DNA of 64,000 nucleotides from Urechis unicinctus. Its lineage: Eukaryota; Annelida; Polychaeta; Xenopneusta; Urechidae. A program made the translations under genes and the position numbers. The stretch lies in contig CM067354.1 of the NCBI GenBank assembly GCA_034190875.2, positions 39,424,025 to 39,488,024 on the forward strand, written 5' to 3'. A model generated the notes under the pieces. The model had not been told where the DNA came from, did not search any database, and saw only the letters and a program-made list of their open reading frames with translations. Below, in pieces: positions 50,180-60,704 of this stretch. How positions within the stretch are numbered: the first letter of the stretch is position 1; every line of letters starts with the position of its first letter.

Positions 50180-51802
50180 CTGCAAAAAGCCATGAATCCA
50201 GAGAACAAATTGCCAACAAGCACCATGTCTAAATATTTTATTTTGTTCCTCAACAACCACATCTTACTCCTTTAGTAAGTACGCCCAGTACCAGTTATTT
50301 ACCTCAGGGACCATCGGGTCGAGCACAACTTTTTCCTTCTTAGGTAATGCAGTATGGTCTGTTTTTACAACTTCGCCACTCCACCGGGGTGGCCCTTCCC
50401 TACATTGAAGGCAGATAGACTAGTCTGCAAATCGCTATCTGTGACCAAAATTGCATGAATGTTTTTCGAGCAACTTAAGAGTGCTAACTGTTGAGCTGTA
50501 CAATACCTTCAAATTCTCTTTCCGTGACAGCTCTAAAGATTCAGCAGCCACTCGACTCTGCTGTAGGGCCTGGTTAATTATCGATGTGTTGCCAAGGAAG
50601 CCTCTGCGAACCAGATTGACTAGCTTTCGGCCTGTCGAGGTCTATACACCAATGAGAACCAGTAAAAATAAAGCCCAACATTGTAACCCCTATTTACTAA
50701 AAAAGTCAGCGATTCAATTCGGTTAAAGCAAGGTAAAGCAATAGTAACTTGTTTCAAGAAATTGAGGCTCCTCGGCCTCCTCTTCGGGCTGGTCTGCAAC
50801 ACCCACCTCTTCCATGCGTCTCGGACACCTGTCATGATGAACAATTTAGAAGCATTACGCACATCCTTCTTAATCATAACGGATATACTGAGTTCAATAA
50901 AAATCCGTGAACAGAATCCAATTTATAGGAACCAACCTCAGTTCCACACAGGTTGTCAGAATCTGTACCACGACCCCTACCCCAGCCTCTTCTTGTAAGT
51001 GATCCCATTCTTGGCGTTTGGTTTTCCTTGAAAATTTGAAAGTGAGTTGGCTCAATTCAATCAATAATGTCATAATTAATACAGTGTTTGAGCCAAAAAC
51101 CTAAAAAAACTGATAATTGACAGACTCTGCCAAAACAAGTGGTAAATCATACAGATTTAAGGTCCTCTCGGACATCTGGCACTCCAATTTTACAAAAATT
51201 ATTCCAGATATCCGAGGCTTCTACAACACCAGCTTGGTGATAAAGTGGACAATTATGTACACACATTCCAAACCATACGTTAAAAGTCTCATCAAAGTGG
51301 GTTGCAACAAACTCAAAATGCCACGAATCAGAACCAAAATCTCCCCACCCGTCTACTGTCCCTTGTCCCACACGATGATACGTACCACCTCAAACTTCTA
51401 GCGCGGATGTTTTGGTATATTATAACGATCTTGAGGGCGACCCCAATCCCTTGATTTATAACATAATTGGTCCAGGAAAATTAAACTGGTTTGCCGTGAA
51501 AAAGCACCGATAATTGTATGTGAAAAAATCAAACTCCGAACAAGTGTCATCCGCTTTATATTCCGCCTTATATTCCAAAACGTGGAACAGGGTTTGTCTG
51601 CAGGTGTGAAGCTTTATATTGTTAAATATTCGGTGATCTATTGTAACAAGAGTGTTCACTATAATCAGGTGGGTTCTTTGTTCATACAACATACGAAAAC
51701 ACACCCACTCCAAAAGAAGACTCTTCAAGAAATATGGGGGTCAAAAGACTCACCATTTCGGCTGCTCGCGTTTCCGCCTTCTGTCGAATCCGCACTGCTC
51801 AT
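50132..51802 (-). CDS. multi-exon gene, protein family unknown
   Basis: A minus-strand gene is assembled from sequence signals. Exon 1 is 51802-51754 (MSSADSTEGGNASSRN, donor GTGAGT). A coding block follows at 51389-51153, then 51100-50937, 50887-50829, 50631-50507, 50419-50303 and 50179-50132 (stop TAG). Introns between the later blocks are 52, 49, 197, 87 and 123 bases, all GT-AG, and all five junctions keep frame under one solution. Visible features are aromatic/acidic sequence in the 51389 block, a hydrophobic stretch (TVLIMTLLIEL), a second one (VGVVVQILTT), a helical Gln/Ser/Arg segment and a CLQC motif. The exon or exons joining exon 1 to the 51389 block are not settled. The donors at 50936 (GTTGGT) and 50828 (GTGTCC) are weak. 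No known family was recognised. Confidence 0.55.
50303..50419 (-). CDS. internal exon with CLQC motif
   Basis: Thirty-nine codons in phase 0 at both ends, reading SICLQCREGPPRWSGEVVKT and onward to LDPMVPE before a GTAAAT donor at 50302. The C-x-x-C could bind zinc or form a disulfide. The acceptor used is GCAGACTAG. The slightly better TTTGCAG five bases upstream (exon start 50424) would open a different frame ending at TAA after 19 codons. The longer reading is preferred because it joins the last exon in phase. Confidence 0.45.
50507..50631 (-). CDS. internal exon with helical Gln/Ser/Arg segment
   Basis: Forty-one codons plus two bases, reading from RKLVNLVRRGFLGNTSIINQ through ALQQSRVAAESLELSRK to ENLK. 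The donor is GTATTG at 50506 in phase 0. An upstream acceptor with a strong pyrimidine tract (TTCTCATTGGTGTATAG, exon start 50641) gives the same frame with a different entry phase. The peptide suggests an alpha-helical, possibly coiled region. Confidence 0.5.
50829..50887 (-). CDS. short internal exon
   Basis: Acceptor TTTTTATTGAACTCAG at 50888, then 59 bases reading ISVMIKKDVRNASKLFIMT with one base at each end. The previous exon's two leftover bases complete a Ser codon. The donor is GTGTCC, which is weak. The same frame can be read further, to 50754, before an alternative GTTACT. A Glu/Pro-rich reading in another frame at 50795-50755 (QPEEEAEEPQF) also fits by phase but would need a 35-base intron. 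Confidence 0.4.
50937..51100 (-). CDS. internal exon with hydrophobic segments
   Basis: The acceptor is a textbook CAGTTTTTTTAG. The exon enters in phase 0, matching the block before it, and is 54 codons plus two bases. It reads VFGSNTVLIMTLLIELSQL, then a basic stretch (KFSRKTKRQEWDHL), then EEAGVGVVVQILTTCVEL. The donor GTTGGT is weak, but phase with the next exon agrees. The 52-base intron before it is very short. Confidence 0.45.
51153..51389 (-). CDS. internal coding block of the minus-strand gene
   Basis: Seventy-nine codons without a stop, bounded at the 5' side by TGA at 51392-51390 and leaving at a GTATGA donor at 51152. It contains GWGDFGSDSWHFEFVATHF and CVHNCPLYH and is rich in Trp, Phe, His and Asp, unlike the random frames elsewhere. 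The true acceptor is uncertain (AG at 51390, 51366 or 51360). It could be an extracellular or enzymatic domain, but no family was matched. Confidence 0.45.
51754..51802 (-). CDS. first coding exon of the minus-strand gene
   Basis: ATG at 51802 opens a 16-codon frame, Ser/Gly/Asn-rich, that ends with one base before a perfect GTGAGT donor (51753-51748). The exon is CpG-rich (GGAAACGCGAGCAGCCG) and follows a CRE-like GACGTC. A frame that accepts this phase opens after TAG acceptors near 51658 or 51641 and runs to a TAA at 51456, with an acidic/aromatic segment (YKAEYKADDTCSEFDFF). That is the likely second exon, but its donor is unclear. Confidence 0.5.
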
Positions 51803-51900
51803 GACGTCGCAACTCTGTGTTGTAAACAAATGACCCTTCAATACGCATGCGTCATTTTCCCGTCGACATGTGCTCATGCTTGTAAACACGGGTGTGACCG
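51803..51900 (-). promoter_or_regulatory. CRE-like promoter of the minus-strand gene
   Basis: Directly upstream of ATG 51802 lies GACGTC (51803-51808), the core of a CRE. A second CRE-like TGACGCATGCG sits at 51845-51855 on this strand, and CpGs are frequent here in contrast to the surroundings. No TATA box is seen. The arrangement could drive transcription both ways, but no first exon was found on the plus strand. Confidence 0.4.
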
Positions 51901-53149
51901 ACAAATTTCGATACCGTGTAGTCGACGATATAGCGTTGAACCAGTCCGCAAAATGGTTTAAATGAGTTCAAAAAGAGTTGTTCTATTAAATGGATAAGAA
52001 AAAACGCATAACATTTGTTTGGAAAAAGTGCATCTCTAATGTGAACACATGCCAGCGCGTTACATTGCAACATTGTTGTCTGAGATAACTAAGATACTCA
52101 TTTCAATACGGCTGCAACATGTGCTCGACAACACTGGTCAGGTTTTATATGCTTGATGACGCTGACGCCAACCGCAGAGAAAAAAACAAACTCATCTGAA
52201 AGTCCGAGTAGGTATAAGCTAATAGCTTAAGTTTTGCTTGCTACCGCAACGTCACATAATCATGATGTCTGAATGTATGTAGTCCATTTTCCTAAATGCC
52301 CCCAAGTTTTTACTTATCGTAATGTTTCGTACTGGTATCTAAACGTGTTAAAAATGTGCTCCATTCAAGCACGCGTATTTCTGTGATGCTATGCTTAGTT
52401 GATGCATTCGATCAGAATGACATATTTTCCTTTGACACAAATATTATATATTATCAATTACATCACTTATAATCCACTCTGCCCATGTGGGCATGGATAA
52501 ATAGCATTTTTTTATATCATTGTCTTTTTAAATGGTATAATATCTACACAGCGTAGGTGCAGCATCTCACTTTCACTGATGGTAAACAGATATTTATACC
52601 ACGAATACTATGACGGCATGACATACGTCCTGCGTAAGCCCGGATTTACATACCCGCATACATTGTAATGTCATTCTCAGTACAACAATCGACGATAAAC
52701 CATTTGGTGAGTTGTGCGGTTACTATCGGTTGGCTTACATACAGTAACTACATGCATCCCTATATTGGTTTGCTATTCCATGGTAAATGCTACGTAAATC
52801 GATCGAATGCTTGATCAGAACAAAGGGTCCTCTAACGACAATTTACACGCTGAAGATACCCTGCTTAGTCCATCTTTACGTGACCTACTTTCTTCTATGT
52901 GCTCCATGGTGGTGCAAACAACTAGGCATCTACAGTTACAAATATAAACAAAATACGGCAAATGTGCCACTAACTATTCAAGCATTTTGCAAACGTAATG
53001 TTATCTTATGCGTTAGCCTATGTCATTCTTGAGAAACATTAAATGCTGCGTCAGCGCAGTGACGATTATGGCTCCCGTTAGAGATCAGATCATTGTCTGA
53101 AAGCAGTCATTTATGTTCGTTATTGAGTTCAACAGCTCAGGAAAAGCCC
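51901..53149. other. intergenic DNA, possible small transposon scrap
   Basis: No gene is supported. At 52155-52250 a segment with GATGACGCTGACGCCAAC, an A-rich run and TAAGCTAATAGCTTAAG (imperfect inverted repeat) resembles the decayed miniature elements common in invertebrate DNA. I cannot define its ends. The 81-codon plus-strand frame 52787-53032 is unsupported. Confidence 0.35.
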
Positions 53150-53560
53150 AGAGAGGTCGGCAAAGCACTCCCGACAGCATGTGCGTTCCGTAATATTTTG
53201 TAACCTCAGCCGATTCGGTCGAATCGTATTGCAATCGTGATCGTGACAGATTCCCAAAATCCTAACAATGTCCTGTGATGTCTGGACGCTGTCGTGACGA
53301 ACGGGCATGATTCAGAGAAATTGGTCATGCCGTTTTTTACCGATTAAGCTCAGAATGCGACAGGATCATTGCCTGATCAGTATCTAATCTCTGTCGGATC
53401 GCATTAGGGAGAATCGGTACGCTGTCAGGATGGTATTGGGAGTTTTCTACCATGTGAAAGATACAAATCGGATCAGATACGGATCAGAACGGGATAATCG
53501 GGGCGGATTTGGCTGTAAACGACAATATCTGATTGTTGTCGTGATTAGATAAATGTTTTT
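53150..53560. mobile_element. possible decayed transposable element
   Basis: About 400 bases with composition and word use unlike the flanks: repeated GGATC, CTGTC and CGGAT words, including GACAGGATCATTGCC, GTCGGATCGCATTAGG, GTCAGGATGGTATTGGG and GGATCAGATACGGATCAG. The rhythm suggests diverged internal repeats of an element body. No terminal inverted repeats or target-site duplication could be fixed and no protein is encoded, so this is a composition-based guess. Confidence 0.3.
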
Positions 53561-53876
53561 ACAAATTTGTGAATTTTCCACCACGAATAACAGGATCTTG
53601 ATTTGACTTTCGACAAATTTTAATCCGGCATGGTCCTATCAAGGACGCAAGTAAAAATACCGAATGTGTGTCTTAGGCTTAATGGGAGATATTATCCTAC
53701 AAAAAAAGTTTTGACTGATCTACATGGCTAATTATTGCCAGCCCCGAAATCGCCCAATGACGTACAGGCGACAGCTGAAGCACCTGTTATATGACCCTTT
53801 TCGTCTACCAGTGTCGTAATGATATTCAAGGTCAAATCTTGGTAACTTTTAATTCAATTGTGTGAGTTCTCTATTA

Positions 53877-54023
53877 TGCTACATGGATATAAAAGAAATC
53901 AACAAGTCTTTATGTATTGTACTTGTTGAATATTTAAAGAAGGCTCATCAGCAATATGGCCGGAGGGTATGCATGTCCAATTATTTGGGACGTTTGCAAT
54001 GTTAGCCCTGATGAATGGAAATA
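53877..54023. repeat. 147 bp tandem duplication, copy 1
   Basis: First of two head-to-tail copies at an exact 147-base offset. It starts TGCTACATGGATATAAAAG and ends GATGAATGGAAATA. 147 is a multiple of three, so reading frames carry over between copies. Copies differ at roughly ten sites. Confidence 0.95.
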
Positions 54024-54228
54024 TGCTACGTGGATATAAAAGAAATCAACAAGTCTTTATGTATTGTACTTGATGAATATTTAAAGAAGGCTCATCAGCA
54101 ATATGGCCAGAGGGTATGCATGTCGTATTTTTTGGGACGTTTGTAATGTTAGCCCTGATGAATGGAAATATGTTTTGTGTATGGCTGATATTGAGGCAAA
54201 AAAATTTATACGGAGGGTTTGTTGGTGA
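53883..54228 (+). pseudogene. frameshifted coding relic, duplicated exon
   Basis: Two coding-like frames alternate. Frame X, from ATG 53883, reads MDIKEINKSLCIVL, then EYLKKAHQQYG, and stops at 54005; it recurs in copy 2. Frame Y, from ATG 53956 and again from ATG 54103, reads GYAC, then WDVCNVSPDEWKY. In copy 2 it continues LCMADIEAKKFIRRVCW to TGA at 54228. The helix-rich X part followed by a Trp/Cys-rich Y part looks like one ancestral protein broken by a frameshift near 54110. The family was not recognised; a transposase or other element protein is possible. The 147-base duplication preserves frame. Confidence 0.4.
54024..54171. repeat. 147 bp tandem duplication, copy 2
   Basis: Second copy, ending in TGATGAATGGAAATATG before sequence diverges. 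The ATG of copy 1 (53883) is ACG/GTG-like here, but the frames within the unit stay open in both copies. Confidence 0.95.
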
Positions 54229-57200
54229 CAGTACCGCCCGCCACTTATGATTCTTATGAAATGATGGAGATAACTATGGTTTCATTCTTCATTGCTGACA
54301 ATCCCGCGCGTTATTGTTTTAGGTCAGTAATCGGTTTAAAGAGGATTGCATTATTTGAGCGGATAAAACGGTTCTTCAGTGTATTACTTCGGTATAAACC
54401 CAGTTACCCCTATTGCGAAGCGGTGACGCACACTTAAATAAAATTGGTTACGGTGAAGTGATGCATAATAGTGGTAATAGAGTTTATTGTCTAAGATTCG
54501 TTTGGGCGCTTACTGTTGCGAAGTTAACGTTGCGGTACAAGAGTTCATATATACTATTCAAGTATCATCAATTGTAAGTATCTCCATAATGTTAGACAAT
54601 TAAATGTGCGCTCTAACCGAGGGGGAATGGTAGGAGTCACCCTCCTCTTAAATCCAAACGCAGACATCATTTGTGCCAACGGAGTAATATACAGGCATGA
54701 TTTGCAAACCTATCATCAGGTGTCACCGCTTGTGCAGAGATGGCGTGTAAAGAGCTAGTGCATTGTTTAGGTCATCAGTGATTGCCGTTGTTGCTGTCAA
54801 TGTCATGTGTCCCCTCTGAAATATTCTGGAGAATAAGACAAAGGTTACTTCTTATATTCCTGCAACGCCAATATAATCGTCACGCAAAGCAATTTATCAA
54901 ATCATGCATCGGGTTATTGCCAACAGGACCTTTGAATAGATAGAGTGTGAGTGATGGAATTCACAGAGGGTATAAAATATATTGCGCAGTGTTTGTCAAA
55001 GCTTTTTGTAAGGGTTGCAATATATGTCTGGATTTTGTGAAATCTAATTTGCGTATGTTTCATATCGTAAAGTGAATTTCATGTGCCAAATACATAATTG
55101 AGCAAATGTGCTTCTGTGATCGGCTCACGCCACTTTACCTGTGTTGGATCCAATTGAATGCGATATTATCAAATTGAACAGAACTTCTAGGAGTGACCTA
55201 TTTAGAGGGTCTTTGCAAGATAATTGTCGTTATAACACACTAAGGACGCCTCAATATTTAACGACAACCCGCCATCCAACGCAGTTGGCTAACCACATAC
55301 CGTACAACACACCTAGTTTGTCCATTTCTTTTAAGCTATCCCATCGATTAATTTCATGATGGTTTTTATGCTTGTCATGCAATAGTCGTCCTTTATGTAT
55401 TCTTATATTTGGTTTCCCAGTTCTGCATGAATGACAGAGGTGTTTTGGACTGCAGAGCTAAAAGATATAATAGACTAATATGAAAATATATAGGCCCTAC
55501 AATCGGACCTACAATACCAATCCACGGTTATACTGCCATAAATTCATACTGCCTGCCTAAAGTGAAAACAAAATATTGGTTATACTTATCCAGATATTAT
55601 CAAATTTGTACCTACTATACATATGTTTGGAGAAAAGTTAATGCTTCGACGAAGTGAGGCATTGGCGTTTGCTTGTAAAAACTTACAATTACATCAGGAA
55701 CGCATATAGGTGAATATTTTGTACCCATTGTTATTTTTAAGCATATCAGTTTTATACTTAATTTGCATATGCGATGTCTGTCGCAAATTAAACGAGATGT
55801 ATTTGTGTTACTGTTTTATTGTATTGCATATATTTAGTAATTACAGAATTTGTATTAATTTCTAATATGCATGGGGCACACAAGCCATTCTGGGTTTCCG
55901 TCCCATGTTGAAAGCTTTTATATTTATATTGCATGTTGAAAATAAATGTCGTCCATACATATATGCATTTATAATCTATTCAATGTAATAATATAGTCTT
56001 ACCTCGTTAACAAGATAACGCAGACGAGTAATTAGTTATTTGTCCATAAACCCGTTCCAATAATTATATACTCAGAACATTATATACTGTGCATAAATGT
56101 GTTCAATAAGGCATTAATTAGGAGCCTGTCAGCTTGACGTATGTTGTAATGGCAAAATCATGAACGCCAGACATCTATCAAAGCGACGAAGTAATACATG
56201 TTAACTGCGTTCATTACTGGCACGCCCACGTGCTCATGAGAGCGGAAAATCAACGACTAAAGCTGTAGCTTAATGTTTGGTTGACATTATTGGCGCATTA
56301 AAAGGGGGCACGTCCATCGTGTTGCGTCCAACGGAGAGTAAACGATTATCAAATACATTACATGGAGTTTTTGTATTATGCGTCTTATCTATCAAATAAA
56401 TACGGCAATATACTTGTATTGAAGTAAGTGGCGGAGTGAATATTCTGAGCTAGACCGGTTATAAGATACTCAGTTTCTATGTAAGTGTCTTTTCTTTTGA
56501 CATACACATGATGGCGTAGAGGTTTCAATCAGCTCGTATCAAACACGCATTATTCACGATAAATGATTGTTGGCCTGCAGTACATGACACCGACTCGTAG
56601 TAGGTGTTCATGGTTGTATTTATCCTATTGGCTGAAACCATTTTGAATTGTGTGGAATGGATGTGCACTTGCAACTATGATTGCGATGCATGATATATTA
56701 ATTGGCATTGGTTTATATAATAGTTCAAGCTTCTTGGACAGCACGTCTTTGCATATCATTGTACTACCGTTCTTTCTACATTATGGCCGCTTTCAATCTA
56801 CCGTTACCCAAGATCAATCACCATTTTTACATTGCAACAATCCTTCTAAAACTTACCTTCAATGCATGTCAAATTGTTAAATCTTTTTGAAAGGAAGATT
56901 ATATTGTTGCAGAAAAGTAGGTTTACGAATAACTCTTTAATACTAGGTTCGTTCAACTACAATGACGGGGTGCAGATTCACTGAGTTTACCCCATATGCG
57001 TACGGCTTGTCACCAGATCAAGATATTGTGTGATTGATGAAACTGATAGAACAGTTATTAAAATTAACTTTATGAGGGTCTCAGTTGACCACGCGATATA
57101 TCACTGGTCGTCAGCTTTCCAAATACCGAATTCGTAAATATACGAAAGTCTTGCCATGGAGTCATGTGATAACATTACACACCACTAGTAGATTAGTAGA

Positions 57201-57261
57201 GGATGCCGGGGTTGTGGTGTAGGGAAGGCAGGTTCAGAAAACATGTGTATAAAATAGACGG
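54229..57261. other. intergenic DNA, no supported gene
   Basis: AT-rich sequence without repeats. The plus-strand frame 54219-54437 (72 codons) overlaps the end of the coding relic in another frame and is unsupported. Frames 55141-55359 and 56650-56880 are short. No regulatory signal was identified. Confidence 0.5.
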
Positions 57262-57400
57262 GGTATCATTCTGAGAAATGGATGAGTAGCAAGTGGAAGT
57301 ATTGTACTGAGAAATATATATGTGGAGGGTCTGGTAGTGGCTGACAGAAGCAGATGGGTAGAGGGTAGTGTCGTGCTTAAGAGGAATAGGTGGATTGGTA
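57262..57400. repeat. degenerate about 35 bp G/A-rich minisatellite
   Basis: Unit starts are visible at CTGAGAAATGGATGAG (57271), CTGAGAAATATATATG (57307), CTGACAGAAGCAGATGG (57341) and CTTAAGAGGAATAGG (57376), giving spacings of 36, 34 and 35 bases. Each unit ends in a GT-rich GGGTAG or GGTAGT segment. The strand is strongly purine-rich. Related sequence occurs near 62.3 kb. Confidence 0.6.
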
Positions 57401-59129
57401 ATCGAGTTGTATCTAACAGGAAAGATGGTCGCGATGTTGCAATGAGGTATACATGAGTAGGAGGTCGGCGTCAGTTATTCATATTTTAACGCTAATTTTG
57501 CGTCTGCACAAACTGAACAATGCATTGCAAAAGTGGTGCGTCAACGGCTGTACAGTCAATTTGCAGCTAACAGAGCTAATAAGGTTTGAAATGATGCCAA
57601 GATTAATTGCCATCATGACTTCAAGAACTACCCTTTTTTTAGTCTCATCCAGATTTTACTGTATTTTTAGCCACGCCCATCAGTATTTACGCTTTCTGAC
57701 GTTGAGGTGTACGCGATATTTTCTTTCGTGATGCTTGTATATATTAATCATATTACGGGCAACCACAGTTATCATCACAGAAGGTAAACACATGGCAGAT
57801 GGCTGATAAAGCTGACAGCTGCGAGAGCCAGTTGCTTTGTGGGCGTTGCATACTATGATTGATGCGCATCAATAGGCAAGTTGGGATAGATATGAAGGTG
57901 AAGAACTGGTCGTAATAGGTTCAAATTACTTTCTAACACAATTCCCTCAAGTGAATGCATTTGTCAAGTGTGATGGACAATTATGAGACATTCCCGTTCT
58001 TTAAGACGACTAAATGTGTCATTGTCATATATGGAATGTCGAATGAGGAAAATGCTTTGAAAGTATCAATGGTCGACGAACCGTTTCAAACACTACAATG
58101 TGTCTAAATCAGCAGCACTTATTTGTTTTATGCTATGCGTGAAATGGTGTTGACTGACAATTCATCTATGAAATGTAACACGAGTAGCACAGACTTTCAA
58201 TTCTGCACATATACAACCAGTTCTTTGTAGGGATTCTATATTAAGGCGCACGCTAACAATAGATTGTTATTGCTTTTGCTTTGAAAAGCGGAAACGACTA
58301 CTAGCCCACAAATAATTGAATATATATCACTTCTTTGAGCAAGGCCAGTACGATTGATGCCTCACCAGTACCTATGTTACTGCCTCATCATATTCTATAC
58401 ATTGCCAACATATGCTATTAAATTCACCATTGGGAGATCCGCTCATACTTAACACTTATCTCTTGATAATAGTAATATGTTACTGTCAAACCCAAAGACG
58501 TGTGACTATCGCTGTTGGTGGACCTTGCTGTTATGATTTCCTTATGTCCATCAGCTGTTACAATTAATGTATGCTGGTTTCTTTATGTTGGTTGCAGTTT
58601 GTATTTATTAATCAATCTGTTAACAAATATGCATAAGCTGAAGGTTTTTTCTCTCAGTTTTATTCTCGAATCATTGCTTTATGATTATTAAAACCGTCAG
58701 TCTGTCATTAAAAATATTGTTCCAGATTGTGCTTTGTGTTTTTTATAATGGTAGAGATAACTCAAATAGGAAGTTTAAGTAATCCGTTAATATATATTTT
58801 CCTTCATGATACTGTAAAAAGACGTAGATCAATGAATGATTCACATACAGCAAGCAACACCTTTAAAGGCAAAACATTTTGTTTCTGCCATGTCAATGAT
58901 TGTTTTCAACAAAATGATTTGGAACAATGTTTTCAAACCAGCACGATATTTTTGGGAGGTTCGTAGATAATGGTTTGCTGCAAGTTGTAATTTGCAAAAC
59001 GTTACTCATTCCTGACGACTGCTTGTGGGTTATGTGACGTATAATTATGGGTTAATCATCATTTCCTTAGAAAATATACCCTAAGTAAATGTTTAAGGCA
59101 CGCCCTATCCCTAAGTCACACGAGACTTA
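57401..59129. other. intergenic DNA, no supported gene
   Basis: The first 70 bases continue the purine-rich character of the minisatellite. After that the DNA is ordinary and AT-rich. Frames 57453-57731 (92 codons) and 58727-58966 (79 codons) have no supporting signals. Confidence 0.5.
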
Positions 59130-59400
59130 CGGGCTGTGTACACTGTGTACAGGCTGTCCACTGGCCCCGTGACGGCCAAAACCATGCGGGTCTGTGCGGG
59201 CCTACACTGTGTGTCGTGCTGCCCCATGCGGAACCCGTACGATCTTATTCGAAAATGTGTGGCCCCGCACGGGCCCAGTAGAGCCCGTAGCCAACAGTTT
59301 CATACGGGGCTCTCTACGAGCTCGTTTAGTGCACGTATTGGCAATATCGACCCCGCTGCCAAATCTCGTAAACCGTCCACATAACGCCCGCAGACAAACG
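59130..59400. other. isolated GC- and CpG-rich island
   Basis: This is the only long GC-rich stretch in the window, clearly above 50% GC by eye. It carries recurrent GCGGG, ACGGG and CCCGTA words (GGGTCTGTGCGGGCC, CCCGCACGGGCCC, ATACGGGGCT) and a GTGTACACTGTGTACAG near-palindrome at its left edge. Three overlapping frames of 71-82 codons are open on both strands simply because TA-containing stops are rare here. It may be a CpG-island promoter or a GC-rich transposon fragment; the repeated ACGGG words favour the second. Confidence 0.5.
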
Positions 59401-60704
59401 GTGAAGCATGTGACCACAATTAATCACAGGGGATGATATTCTTACTGGCTTCCTATGGGCTACAGCCCTGTCAAGCCATCAAAGCATTTAACCACATCTT
59501 CTTACGGGGGATGGGCAATCGATTCACAGCGAGGTAGGTATCTTGCTTGAGGCAGGTTTCTTTGTTGGGAATAATGATATGATTTATTAAGAAGCAAGTA
59601 CTCTGTAATTCCCAGAAGTCGAAAGAATAAAATAAGTGAGTAAAGTAACAAAAAAGTTCGCTTTGTACGATTCTCTGGATATCTATTTACATACGCCCAC
59701 AGGTACTCTGTGAAGTGATCAGCTGGTGAAATCAAACCATGTCTATTCGGCTCTGATTGATGTACCCTCTGTCTACTTAATCAAAGCATAGAATATAACG
59801 CTGCGTTTACATATTCCAAAATTTGTTCGCTCGATATCGACCATGAGGCTTTTTTCATACTCAGCAACATTATGCTGCATGATATGTATTACGATCCATT
59901 GTCATCATGTATTGCGTTCATCTAAAGCCCATTGTTATGGGTGTAGAACAGGAAAATCGTTAGGCATCAGGTTAAACCAGTTTGATATCGATCACACGCT
60001 CATATGATCTAAATTTATGGCTCCTTCTGTTAGATAAAGAACTAAACATGGGTGTGTATTTGGGACATTGATGTTAAAATCGCCCGCACGCAGCGAACAT
60101 CAGTTATATTAACTCAATTGAGCTTGATATAAATCGGTCGTAGAGGCTTTCAACGCAATTCGCTGAGATTACATTGCTCCCCAGAGTTTAGATGAAATAT
60201 ATCTCATCAAGTCGATGACGAGTCTAGGTACTGCTTCCGTTACTTCCTTGCTATCTTTGTTATTAATTAAAACCTGGCTTGCGCATGCTGACTGGATCAC
60301 GCAACGACAGAGCACATTTTACGTGGCAAACCGCTGGTTAGATTTTACTTATTGCACATCATATTGATTAATCGTTGATTAAATGAGGTATTACCTCGAT
60401 GTAGCATTACAACACCCGCAGAGTGGACGGCAATGGACCCGCCTGCAGCATCCGCATCCAAGCCTGTTCGATAGTCTGTAAGAATACATAGTTCACATGG
60501 TAGGTAAGATGCATTTAAGAATCAAGTTATAGAATCATGTTACCTCCCGCACTTGAAGGCCACCAAGTATTTATCGTCCATATCCAATTTCAGATATGGC
60601 ATCCGACTTATGGTTGAGAACGCGAATGAATGAAGGCTACTGCATTACACATATCCTGGGTACAACATTCATCTTATGTATATAAATCATCTCACATATA
60701 TCAC
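59401..60704. other. intergenic DNA, no supported gene
   Basis: AT-rich sequence between the GC island and the 18-bp minisatellite. The longest frame is 77 codons (59502-59735, minus). Nothing else was recognised. Confidence 0.5.

Noticed and set aside
54024-54171. Nucleosome-phased satellite because the unit is 147 bp
   Set aside because: Two copies only, and the unit is better explained as duplicated coding-like sequence.
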